A stretch of 5,023 bases of DNA, from contig JAMCTB010000195.1 of the NCBI GenBank assembly GCA_023380955.1, positions 424 to 5,446 on the forward strand, written 5' to 3'. The DNA is from Chloroflexota bacterium (lineage in GTDB: Bacteria > Chloroflexota > UBA6077). Position numbers and translations under genes: made by a program. The notes under the pieces were generated by a model. The model made no database searches, was not told the DNA's origin, and saw only the letters and a list, made by a program, of their open reading frames with translations. Position 1 is the first letter of the stretch, and every line of letters starts with the position of its first letter. Below, one piece after another: positions 1 through 5,023 of the stretch.

Positions 1-8
1 CGGTTTTC

Positions 9-1229
9 TCACCGGCCATGGGCTGTCGGCCCCCTGGGCGTCAGGTCGAAGCCGGCCAACTTGGCGTAGGATGAGGTAGCGATGTCGATGTCCTTCTCTC
101 TGCTGGTGTCCACCTCGAAGGGGGCGGTGGTCCGGCCGTGGGGATCGAAGAGAATCCTCACGGTGGGGCGGCTTAGGTGGGCGGGGTGGACGTCGGTGAC
201 AATCCCCCGGTATCCCTGCAGCTTGGGGGAGATGACCACCACGTCGGTGCTGACAGGGTAGGTGGGAAGAACGGTCAAGAAGCGGGTTACGATCTCGCGG
301 TTCAGATGGCTTCCCGCCATGCCCTGAAGGGTGGTGACGATCTCGGCGGGGCCCATGGCCGGGCGGTAGGGACGATCGGAGGCGAGCGCGGCATAGACGT
401 CGGCAACGCCGGCGATCTCGGCCGCGGGGAGGATGAGCCCCTGCCCGAAGGGCCGCTTCCCCGAGGTATAGCGGTTGCTCCCCTTGAGGCCCCTTGGGTA
501 GCCGCTGCCGTCCTGCCGCTCGTGGTGCTGCCGAACCACGTGGCGGGCGGTGATGTCCGAGGCCCCCATCAAGTGCTGGACCGCCTCGTATCCGGCCTCC
601 GGGTGCTGCTGCACCAGGGCAAACTCCTCCCGAGAGAGCCGAGCCGGCTTGCCGAGGATGGACTTGGGAACGATCAGTTTGCCGATGTCGTGGCAGAGGG
701 CGCCCAGCGCCAGTTGATGCAGGTCCGGGACGGGCAGGTAGAGCCGGTGGCCCAGCACGACCGCCGCGATGGTGACCTCGAGGGAGTGCTCGTAGGTATA
801 GGTATCGTGGCTCTGCAGCGAGACGATGCCGGACAACGTCTCGGCGTTGGCGACGTCCTCGACGATCTGCTGAGCGTCGCGATACAGCGCCGCAAACTGC
901 GGCCTGGCCGCCTCCGCGAACTGGATCAGCAGCTCCATTTGCTCGTCTGCCCCCTGGACTTCCGAGATGGACTCGATCATCGCGAACAGGTCGCGCAGGT
1001 GCCTGAAGGTGAGGCTACGCAGCTTCTGCGAGATGATGTCGGGCGGCTCCACGTCGTCGGCCACGCCGTCCCGGACGTAGATGGTGTAGTAGCCATGCTG
1101 CCGCAGCGCCTCGATGTACTGCTCGGTCAGCACCACACCCCGAGATAGAAGGACGTCTCCCCGCTCGTTATAGAGGCCCTTGCCGAGGGCCATACCCGGC
1201 TGGACCTTGTCTACGCTCACCTTCTGCAT
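9..1229 (-). CDS. HD-GYP domain protein, probable cyclic-di-GMP phosphodiesterase
   Basis: The protein has 406 residues. Residues 1-70 form an N-terminal region beginning MQKVSVDKVQPGMALG, a style often found ahead of HD-GYP domains in Bacillota. The HD-GYP domain spans about 140-325, with the upstream His in YTYEHS (His148), the metal-binding pair His180-Asp181 in CHDIGKL, HHERQDGSGYPRGL at 235-248 carrying the GYP signature, and ADVYAALASDRPYRP at 276-290. HD-GYP proteins with these residues normally hydrolyse cyclic di-GMP in the cytoplasm. No signal peptide, membrane segment or receiver domain is visible, so the input signal is unknown. A region after the domain (about 326-385) resembles the small C-terminal extension of related proteins. 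Compared with canonical sequences, about 14 residues are inserted at 251-264, between GLKG and the helix leading to VADVY. The start is supported by GGAGG (complement of 1235-1239) five bases upstream of the ATG. The gene is divergent from selD. The domain assignment is secure; activity and substrate are inferred. Confidence 0.95.
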   Translation of the reverse strand: MQKVSVDKVQPGMALGKGLYNERGDVLLSRGVVLTEQYIEALRQHGYYTIYVRDGVADDVEPPDIISQKLRSLTFRHLRDLFAMIESISEVQGADEQMELLIQFAEAARPQFAALYRDAQQIVEDVANAETLSGIVSLQSHDTYTYEHSLEVTIAAVVLGHRLYLPVPDLHQLALGALCHDIGKLIVPKSILGKPARLSREEFALVQQHPEAGYEAVQHLMGASDITARHVVRQHHERQDGSGYPRGLKGSNRYTSGKRPFGQGLILPAAEIAGVADVYAALASDRPYRPAMGPAEIVTTLQGMAGSHLNREIVTRFLTVLPTYPVSTDVVVISPKLQGYRGIVTDVHPAHLSRPTVRILFDPHGRTTAPFEVDTSREKDIDIATSSYAKLAGFDLTPRGPTAHGR

Positions 1230-1280
1230 CGGTGCCTCCGGAAGCGCGTTGGGGACACTGTCGACAGGGCAGCAGGTCGC

Positions 1281-1309
1281 ATTCTATTACAGCATGTGGT
1301 GGCTGTCTA
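1281..1309 (-). promoter_or_regulatory. Predicted sigma-70 promoter for the HD-GYP gene
   Basis: Read on the minus strand, TAGACA (complement of 1304-1309) is followed after 17 bases by TAGAAT (complement of 1281-1286). Each hexamer matches five of six consensus positions and the spacing is optimal. Transcription would start near 1274, giving a leader of about 45 nt before the ATG at 1229. The site overlaps the 3' end of a small open frame at 1287-1364. Predicted from sequence only. Confidence 0.55.
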
Positions 1310-1364
1310 TCGTTGTCGTGCCACGGAACCCCACCACTCTCTCCACGTCGGTCTTGGCGCCCAT
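1287..1364 (-). CDS. Possible 25-residue small ORF or gene remnant
   Basis: On the minus strand an ATG (complement of 1362-1364) opens 25 codons ending in TAA. The product starts MGAKTDVERVVGF and ends IDSHHML. The frame is open upstream as far as a TAG near 1398, adding residues such as KQGNELLEK before the Met. About 20 of 24 third positions after the ATG are G or C, and first positions are mostly purine, so the stretch looks more like coding DNA than intergenic DNA. A GGAG sits only about three bases before the ATG, a poor spacing. It could be a short leader ORF ahead of the HD-GYP gene, the tail of a decayed gene, or chance. I do not recognise a family. The predicted HD-GYP promoter overlaps its 3' end. 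Confidence 0.2.
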   Translation of the reverse strand: MGAKTDVERVVGFRGTTTIDSHHML

Positions 1365-1380
1365 TTTCTCCAGTAGCTCA

Positions 1381-1409
1381 TTGCCCTGCTTCAGGGGCTA
1401 CCGTATAAT
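1381..1409 (+). promoter_or_regulatory. Predicted sigma-70 promoter for selD and downstream genes
   Basis: A perfect TATAAT lies at 1404-1409. TTGCCC at 1381-1386 matches four of six -35 consensus bases, with an exact 17-base spacer. Transcription would start near 1416, leaving a leader of only about 24 nt before the ATG at 1440. This leaves room for a ribosome binding site but no riboswitch. The position supports 1440, not 1503, as the selD start. As no other clear promoter was seen before the downstream glycosyltransferase genes, it may drive the whole rightward run. Confidence 0.65.
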
Positions 1410-1429
1410 CCGGTTGACCGACAGGCAAC

Positions 1430-1436
1430 AGGGGGA
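1430..1436 (+). promoter_or_regulatory. Ribosome binding site fixing the selD start at 1440
   Basis: AGGGGGA lies a few bases upstream of the ATG at 1440. The ATG at 1503 has no comparable purine-rich site; the bases before it are GCGGGTAAG and belong to codons after the in-frame TGA. This favours translation from 1440 through the TGA at 1491. The spacing is somewhat short. Confidence 0.6.
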
Positions 1437-1439
1437 ACT

Positions 1440-2495
1440 ATGACCGAAGAGAAGCCCATCCGGCTCACCTCGCTGGCCAGCTGCGCCGGTTGAGCGGGTA
1501 AGATGGGTCCGTTGGACCTACAGAGGATTCTGAAGCCGCTTACCCACTACAACCATCCGGACCTGCTGGTTGGCCTGAAGACCGGCGACGATGCCGCCGT
1601 GTTCAGAGTCGGGGATCGGGCCGTCATCGAGACGGTGGATTTCTTCGCCCCGGTGGTGGACGATCCATACCACTACGGGGCTATAGCCGCGGCCAACGCC
1701 ATGAGCGACGTCTACGCCATGGGCGGGGAGGTGCTCTTTGCCCTCAACGTGGCTGCATTTCCGGAGGATCTGCCCGCGGAGATCATCTCTGCCATCCTGC
1801 AGGGCGGCGCGGAGAAGGTGACCGAGGCGGGAGGGGTCATCGTGGGCGGTCACACGGTGATCGATCGGGAGCCGAAATACGGCCTCTGCGTCACCGGCAT
1901 AGGGGATCCATCGCAGATCGCCACCAAGGGCCAGGCGCGACCCGGCGAGGCGCTGCTGCTGACGAAGCCCCTCGGCACCGGGGCCATCACCACGGCCCAC
2001 AAGGCCGGCAAGGTGGAGGAGGCCCACCTTCGGGCGGCGGTGGACAGCATGTTGGCGTTGAACCGGACGTCGGCGCGCCTCCTCCGGCAGGCAGGCGTCC
2101 TGGCCTGCACCGACGTCACCGGTTTCGGGCTGCTGGGCCATGCCTCAGAGATGGCCGAAGCCAGCGGGGTGCTGCTGCGCATCGACTCGACGAAGGTTCC
2201 GCTGCTTCCCGGGGCGATGGAATACGCCCGTGCCGGCATTCTGCCCGGCGGCGTGGGGCGGAACCGTGCCTACCTGCTGGGGACGGGAGAGGGCTCGACC
2301 GTGCGGGTCCACCTGGCCGACAGCGTGTCCTCCGAGATGGCCGACCTGCTGATGGACCCGGAGACCTCGGGCGGGCTGCTCGCCGCGGTGGCGCCGGAGA
2401 AGCTGCAGGGGTTGCTGGCCTCCTTCTCGGCGGCCGGCGTCGGCTGCTGGGTAATCGGCGAAACGGCCTCGGGCTCCGGCATCGAGGTGGTGTGA
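1440..2495 (+). CDS. selD: Selenide, water dikinase (selenophosphate synthase), selenocysteine-containing
   Basis: SelD makes selenophosphate from selenide and ATP, the selenium donor for selenocysteine-tRNA and selenouridine synthesis. Read from ATG 1440 with TGA 1491-1493 as selenocysteine, the product has 351 residues, close to the 347 of E. coli SelD. The N-terminus MTEEKPIRLTSLASCAGU then AGKMGP aligns with the E. coli catalytic segment GAGCGCK: Sec18 replaces Cys17, Lys21 matches the essential Lys20, and the second Cys (Cys19) is a Gly. Later family motifs are intact: GDDAAVF (Asp51), TVDFF (Asp67), NAMSDVYAMGG (Asp90), GGHTVID, KPLGTGAITTA, CTDVTGFGLLGHASEMAEAS and PETSGGL. A gene caller treating TGA as stop would start at ATG 1503 and lose the active site. 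The in-frame TGA is followed by a SECIS-like hairpin. The host must have selA, selB and selC elsewhere, since none is here. A glycosyltransferase gene starts 10 nt after the stop. Identity is secure; Sec insertion is a strong inference. Confidence 0.95.
1491..1493 (+). other. In-frame TGA read as selenocysteine (Sec18 of SelD)
   Basis: This TGA is codon 18 of the frame starting at 1440. It falls exactly at the nucleophilic Cys/Sec position of selenophosphate synthase. The residues on both sides (IRLTSLASCAG before, AGKMGP after) match SelD without any frame change. Selenocysteine at this site is well known in SelD of some bacteria, archaea and eukaryotes. A sense-to-nonsense mutation at precisely this codon, in an otherwise intact gene with a SECIS-like hairpin, is an unlikely alternative. 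Confidence 0.92.
1496..1545 (+). promoter_or_regulatory. Bacterial SECIS element of selD, possible three-way junction
   Basis: Directly after the TGA the mRNA can form a hairpin at 1504-1520. Its core is five Watson-Crick pairs, GGTCC (1506-1510) with GGACC (1514-1518), extended by G1505-T1519 and T1504-A1520, and closed by the three-base loop GTT. A G, here followed by U, at the start of the apical loop is the feature SelB recognises in bacterial SECIS elements. The loop begins 17 nt after the TGA, within the expected distance. Two further helices may flank it: GGGTAAG (1496-1502) pairs perfectly with CTTACCC (1539-1545), and CAGA (1521-1524) with TCTG (1529-1532). Together they make a three-way junction. 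The hairpin is well supported; the larger fold is inferred by eye without an energy calculation. Confidence 0.75.
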
Positions 2496-2505
2496 TCGGA
2501 CGTCT

Positions 2506-3276
2506 ATGACTCGGAAGCGCGTCGGTATCTTGATCGTGGCCTACAACGCGGAGTCTACCCTGGCAGGCGTCCTCCGGCGGATACCGGAGGCCGTGATGGC
2601 CAAGGTCGAGCAGGTCTTCGTCATCGACGATGCCAGCCAGGACGACACCTACCAGGTGGGTTGCTCCTACAAGCGGGAGAACGAGCTGTCCAAGCTGACG
2701 GTGCTGCGGAATCCCGTCAACTTGCGCTACGGCGGCAATCAGAAGCGCGGCTACCGGTACGCCATAGAGTGCGGCCTGGACATCGTGGTCCTGCTGCACG
2801 GAGACGGCCAGTACGCCCCCGAGGTGATGCAGCAGCTGCTCACCCCTCTGGAGCGGGACAAGGCCGACCTGGTCATGGGCTCCCGGATGATGATCCCCGG
2901 CGCGGCGCTGCGGGGGCGCATGCCCCTGTACAAGTACGTCGGGAATCGTATCCTTACGGCCGGCCAGAACTGGCTGCTGGGAACCCACTTCAGCGAGTTT
3001 CACTCCGGCTACCGGGCATACAGCACCGCGGCGTTGTCCGAGGTGCCCCTCGATCGTCTCCCCGATACCTGGCACTTCGACACCCAGATAATCCTGGAGC
3101 TTCTCCGCCGGGGCCGCCGCGTGATGGAGGTGCCGATACCCACCTACTACGGCGACGAGATCTGCCGGGTCAACGGCATTCCCTACGCCTGGCGTTGCCT
3201 TCAGTCCACCGCGATCTTTGCCATATCGACCGGGAGGTGGCCTCGTGTACCAACTTCACGCCGACCCTCACAGTAG
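2506..3276 (+). CDS. GT2-family glycosyltransferase, DPM1/polyprenyl-phosphate sugar synthase-like
   Basis: The 256-residue product has a GT-A fold of family GT2. Nucleotide-sugar-binding motifs are ILIVAYNAE at 8-16 and VIDDASQDDT at 39-48; the metal-binding DxD-like segment is LHGDGQYAPE at 97-106. Further family motifs are MGSRM at 124-128, EFHSGYRAYS at 164-173 and WHFDTQI at 189-195. No membrane helix is visible. Relatives transfer a sugar from a nucleotide donor to a polyprenyl phosphate or to a growing glycan at the inner membrane face; donor and acceptor cannot be read from sequence. It follows selD by 10 nt with only a weak GGA ahead of the ATG, suggesting translational coupling. The final residues, from about 241 (STGRWPRVPTSRRPSQ), look like out-of-frame translation. 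The sequence that would naturally continue the domain appears in the +1 frame, which runs into the next gene. This may be a fused glycosyltransferase-methyltransferase split by a frame change. Confidence 0.88.
   Translation: MTRKRVGILIVAYNAESTLAGVLRRIPEAVMAKVEQVFVIDDASQDDTYQVGCSYKRENELSKLTVLRNPVNLRYGGNQKRGYRYAIECGLDIVVLLHGDGQYAPEVMQQLLTPLERDKADLVMGSRMMIPGAALRGRMPLYKYVGNRILTAGQNWLLGTHFSEFHSGYRAYSTAALSEVPLDRLPDTWHFDTQIILELLRRGRRVMEVPIPTYYGDEICRVNGIPYAWRCLQSTAIFAISTGRWPRVPTSRRPSQ
3232..3238 (+). promoter_or_regulatory. Ribosome binding site for the methyltransferase GTG start
   Basis: GGGAGGT lies six bases upstream of GTG 3245, inside the 3' end of the glycosyltransferase gene. It is a near-ideal site and favours GTG 3245 over the in-frame TTG at 3218, which has no clear site ahead of it. 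It also argues that the methyltransferase can be translated separately, whatever the history of the frame change at this junction. Confidence 0.6.
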
Positions 3277-3931
3277 CCACCGGAAGCTCTCGGCCCTGGC
3301 CGAGAGCTACGGGCGAGGGCCGGTGTTGGATGTGGGTGCGGCCGAGGGTTACCTGGGGCAGATGCTGGCAGGCAGCGACCTCGTCGTGGACGCCATCGAG
3401 CCCAACCCGGCCTTCGCCGAGATGGCGCGCCCGCACTACCGCAAGCTCTACGCGCTGCCACTGGAGGAGGCGGCCCTGGAGGAACCCTACGGCACGATCC
3501 TCCTCGGCGACGTGCTGGAGCATCTGGTCGATCCACTGGCGGGGCTGACCCATCTGATCCGCCACCTGAAGCCGAACGGGATCCTGATCGCTTCCCTGCC
3601 GAACGTCGCCCACCTGGCGGTACGGCTGCTGCTGCTTTCCGGCAGCTTCCCATCCATGGACAGCGGTCCCCTCGATCGCACCCACCTGCACTTCTTCACT
3701 CGATCGACGGCGGAGCGACTCCTGCGAGACGCGGGGCTGGCCCTGTTGGAGCGCCACGCCACCGTGGTGCCCCTGGCCGACATCACCGGCGGCCGCTGGT
3801 CCGCCGTCGGCCGCGCCCTGCGCCCGCTGCAGCTCGTGGGGTTGCGCCTCCTGCCGGGGCTGTTTGCCTACCAGTGGATCTTCGTTGCCTCGCCCCTCGA
3901 GGCGGAGGGAAGATCGGGGCAACCTACTTGA
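3245..3931 (+). CDS. Class I SAM-dependent methyltransferase (Methyltransf_23-like)
   Basis: From the GTG at 3245 the product has 228 residues (237 if TTG 3218 is used). The SAM-binding Rossmann core is visible: motif I as VLDVGAAEGYLG at 27-38, the acidic end of strand 2 in DAIEPNP, the LLGDVLEHLVDPL motif typical of Methyltransf_23/11 proteins, LKPNGILIASLPNV for strand 5, and the THLHFFTRSTAERLLRDAGL segment common in glycan-associated methyltransferases. No membrane segment is clear. The N-terminal LHADPHSSHRKL resembles the linker in proteins where a GT2 domain is fused to such a methyltransferase. Here the gene overlaps the preceding glycosyltransferase by 32 nt in the +1 frame. It probably methylates a sugar or lipid intermediate of the same pathway; the substrate is unknown. 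It ends at TGA 3929-3931, 60 nt before the next gene, which is in the same frame. Confidence 0.87.
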   Translation: MYQLHADPHSSHRKLSALAESYGRGPVLDVGAAEGYLGQMLAGSDLVVDAIEPNPAFAEMARPHYRKLYALPLEEAALEEPYGTILLGDVLEHLVDPLAGLTHLIRHLKPNGILIASLPNVAHLAVRLLLLSGSFPSMDSGPLDRTHLHFFTRSTAERLLRDAGLALLERHATVVPLADITGGRWSAVGRALRPLQLVGLRLLPGLFAYQWIFVASPLEAEGRSGQPT

Positions 3932-3932
3932 G

Positions 3933-3971
3933 CCCGGCGCAGCCGGGGTGGCGCGGGTGCACCCCGGGTGC
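3933..3971 (+). repeat. GC-rich inverted and direct repeats between the methyltransferase and GT-C genes
   Basis: The 60-nt gap holds CCCGG (3933-3937) and CCGGG (3943-3947), which can form a small hairpin. It also has the perfect palindrome GGGTGCACCC (3955-3964) and a direct repeat of CGGGTGC at 3954-3960 and 3965-3971. No T-tract follows, so an intrinsic terminator is not supported. The repeats could attenuate expression of the next gene, bind a dimeric protein, or simply reflect high GC content. Confidence 0.3.
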
Positions 3972-3991
3972 GATCGGCGGAGAGGGCGGGA

Positions 3992-5023
3992 ATGGCGGCG
4001 CAGCGAAAGGCTGGAGGGAGCTTGCGAGACCGGCTCGCGGCGAGGCGTGGGCTTGCCTGGGCCGTCTTCCCCGCGCTGGCGGGCCTAGCGCTGCTGCTGC
4101 TGGCATTCGGAAACCTGCTCCTGGACGCCTTTCCCGTGACCTTGAGGGCCACCGGGGACGCCACCTCGCTGCGAATCACCGTCGAGGGCGATACCAGGGT
4201 GCTCCCCCTCGCCTCTCCCCTCCGCACCCTGCGCTTCGCCCCCCTGGCGCCCAACGTTCGGGAGTACCAGGTCGACGGCTCCGACACCACCAACAACTTC
4301 ACCTTCGATGCCGGCTACTTCGCGAGCTTCGCCGCCTCCCCCTACTACCGCTTCCAGGCGCTCCTCAGGGACGAGGAGTCCTACAGCCGGTGGCGAAACC
4401 TGGTGCTTCGGGACCCGGCGGGCCGGACGGCCTTGCAGCGGGCCGCGCCGGAGGGCGAGGTGACTTTGCCCGAGGGCTTCGACCTCTCCCTACAGCTTCG
4501 CCGCCTGGAGACCCCGCGAACCCTGGAGCTTCTCGACGATGCCGGCACCTCGTACGGGGTCGAGGTCAACCGGAACGACAGGTACGTGACGGTCACCGAA
4601 AGGGCCGTGGGGCAGGCTCCCAAGAGCCTGGCCCGGTGGTACTTCCCCAACGACTGGCAGCCCCCCGCGGCCGAGCTGGCCTACCTGGCCCTGCGGGTGG
4701 CGGCGCTGGCGATCGCCCTGCTGCTGCTGCTGACGCTGCTGGCCGCGCTTCTCCCCATCCTTCCGTCGCCCCGTCCCCCCGCCAGCCCCGTCGCCCCCGG
4801 CCGCCGCTGGGAAGCCGCGGTTCCCCTCATTGCCGCCGGCGTCGCCCTTGCGGGGAGCTGCTACTCCGCCGTGGTGCTCTTCGACCGGGCACCCCATATC
4901 CTGGATGCCGTGTCCTACTACTTCCAGGCGAAGATATTTGCCTCGGGTTCGCTGGCGGCTCCGGCGCCTCCCCTGCGGGAGGCGTTTCCCACCCCCTTCA
5001 GCGTGGTCCACGACGGCCTGTGG
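3992..5023 (+). CDS. Membrane GT-C glycosyltransferase (GT39/ArnT-like), N-terminal part
   Basis: The frame is open from ATG 3992 to the window edge (344 codons, no stop), so the gene is incomplete here. A basic N-terminus (MAAQRKAGGSLRDRLAARR) precedes a hydrophobic helix at about 21-44. A soluble region follows (about 45-225), presumably outside the cytoplasm, then leucine-rich helices at about 228-257 and 274-296. Next comes the segment DRAPHILDAVSYYFQAKIFASG at about 298-319, whose Asp305 corresponds to the catalytic acidic residue of the first large loop of PMT/ArnT-type enzymes. The following APAPP...PTPFSVVHDGLW also resembles that family. These enzymes take a sugar from a polyprenyl-phosphate carrier and attach it to lipid, glycan or protein on the outer face of the membrane. 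GGAGAGG at 3979-3985, six bases before the ATG, supports the start; GTG 3968 is an alternative. The extended N-terminal domain is unusual for ArnT itself. Family call is fairly firm, substrate unknown. Confidence 0.82.
   Translation, partial: MAAQRKAGGSLRDRLAARRGLAWAVFPALAGLALLLLAFGNLLLDAFPVTLRATGDATSLRITVEGDTRVLPLASPLRTLRFAPLAPNVREYQVDGSDTTNNFTFDAGYFASFAASPYYRFQALLRDEESYSRWRNLVLRDPAGRTALQRAAPEGEVTLPEGFDLSLQLRRLETPRTLELLDDAGTSYGVEVNRNDRYVTVTERAVGQAPKSLARWYFPNDWQPPAAELAYLALRVAALAIALLLLLTLLAALLPILPSPRPPASPVAPGRRWEAAVPLIAAGVALAGSCYSAVVLFDRAPHILDAVSYYFQAKIFASGSLAAPAPPLREAFPTPFSVVHDGLW

Noticed and set aside
1..14. CGGT...ACCG inverted repeat at the left edge as a terminator of the HD-GYP gene
   Set aside because: The stem is only four base pairs and overlaps the stop codon; the sequence beyond is outside the window.
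177..1148. Long plus-strand open frame opposite the HD-GYP gene
   Set aside because: Its translation matches no family and is Gly/Val/Asp/Arg-rich, typical of the antisense of a GC-rich gene. The minus-strand frame has clear catalytic motifs.
1180..1443. Plus-strand 87-codon frame through the intergenic region
   Set aside because: It starts antisense inside the HD-GYP gene, covers both predicted promoters and has no ribosome binding site or recognisable family.
1503..1505. ATG 1503 as the start of selD
   Set aside because: It lacks a ribosome binding site and would remove the catalytic Cys/Sec and Lys segment encoded in frame just upstream. It lies 10 nt after the TGA and overlaps the SECIS structure.
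2116..3075. Long minus-strand open frame across the selD end and the glycosyltransferase
   Set aside because: It crosses two clearly real plus-strand genes and contains long Arg/Pro/Ser-rich low-complexity stretches; it is a shadow of GC-rich codon use.
3955..3971. Palindrome GGGTGCACCC as a transcription terminator
   Set aside because: No run of T follows and the next gene's ribosome binding site begins just after it; its loop is too small for a stable terminator hairpin.
4711..4745. CTG-rich stretch as a simple-sequence repeat
   Set aside because: It is explained by consecutive Leu codons of a transmembrane helix and is interrupted by an ACG codon, so it is not a perfect tandem repeat.

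Overview
The window is GC-rich bacterial DNA holding one gene on the minus strand and a four-gene run on the plus strand, the last of which leaves the window at its right edge. The HD-GYP protein with its N-terminal extension, the sigma-70-type promoters, strong Shine-Dalgarno sites and the form of SelD would suit a high-GC Bacillota or a neighbouring Gram-positive-type or thermophilic lineage. That placement is an impression from protein style, not a demonstrated identification.

Left part (9-1229, minus strand): an HD-GYP domain protein, a probable cyclic-di-GMP phosphodiesterase. It is transcribed away from the rest of the window. A 210-bp intergenic region (1230-1439) holds two back-to-back promoter-like sequences: TAGACA-17-TAGAAT for the HD-GYP gene and TTGCCC-17-TATAAT for the rightward genes. 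It also contains a small open frame (minus strand, 1287-1364) with coding-like codon composition.

Middle (1440-2495): selD, selenide, water dikinase. The main result is that the gene does not begin at the ATG at 1503, where an ordinary gene caller would start it. It begins at ATG 1440 and reads through an in-frame TGA at 1491-1493. That TGA sits exactly at the catalytic Cys/Sec position of SelD (Cys17 in E. coli), so this SelD is itself a selenoprotein. A hairpin with a GUU loop follows the TGA immediately, as expected for a bacterial SECIS element. It appears to be embedded in a larger three-way-junction fold spanning 1496-1545.

Right part (2506-5023): a GT2-family glycosyltransferase resembling dolichyl/polyprenyl-phosphate sugar synthases, a class I SAM-dependent methyltransferase overlapping its 3' end, and the N-terminal 344 codons of a membrane GT-C (GT39/ArnT-like) glycosyltransferase. 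Together these suggest a lipid-linked-sugar pathway: a sugar loaded on a polyprenyl phosphate, a methylation step, and a membrane transferase using the lipid-linked sugar outside the cytoplasm. The junction of the glycosyltransferase and methyltransferase looks like a fused protein split by a +1 frame change, or a pair that evolved as overlapping genes.

selD, the glycosyltransferase and the methyltransferase are separated by 10 nt or overlap, and 60 nt separates the methyltransferase from the GT-C gene. All may therefore be transcribed from the selD promoter. No tRNA, rRNA, CRISPR, insertion sequence or convincing terminator was seen.
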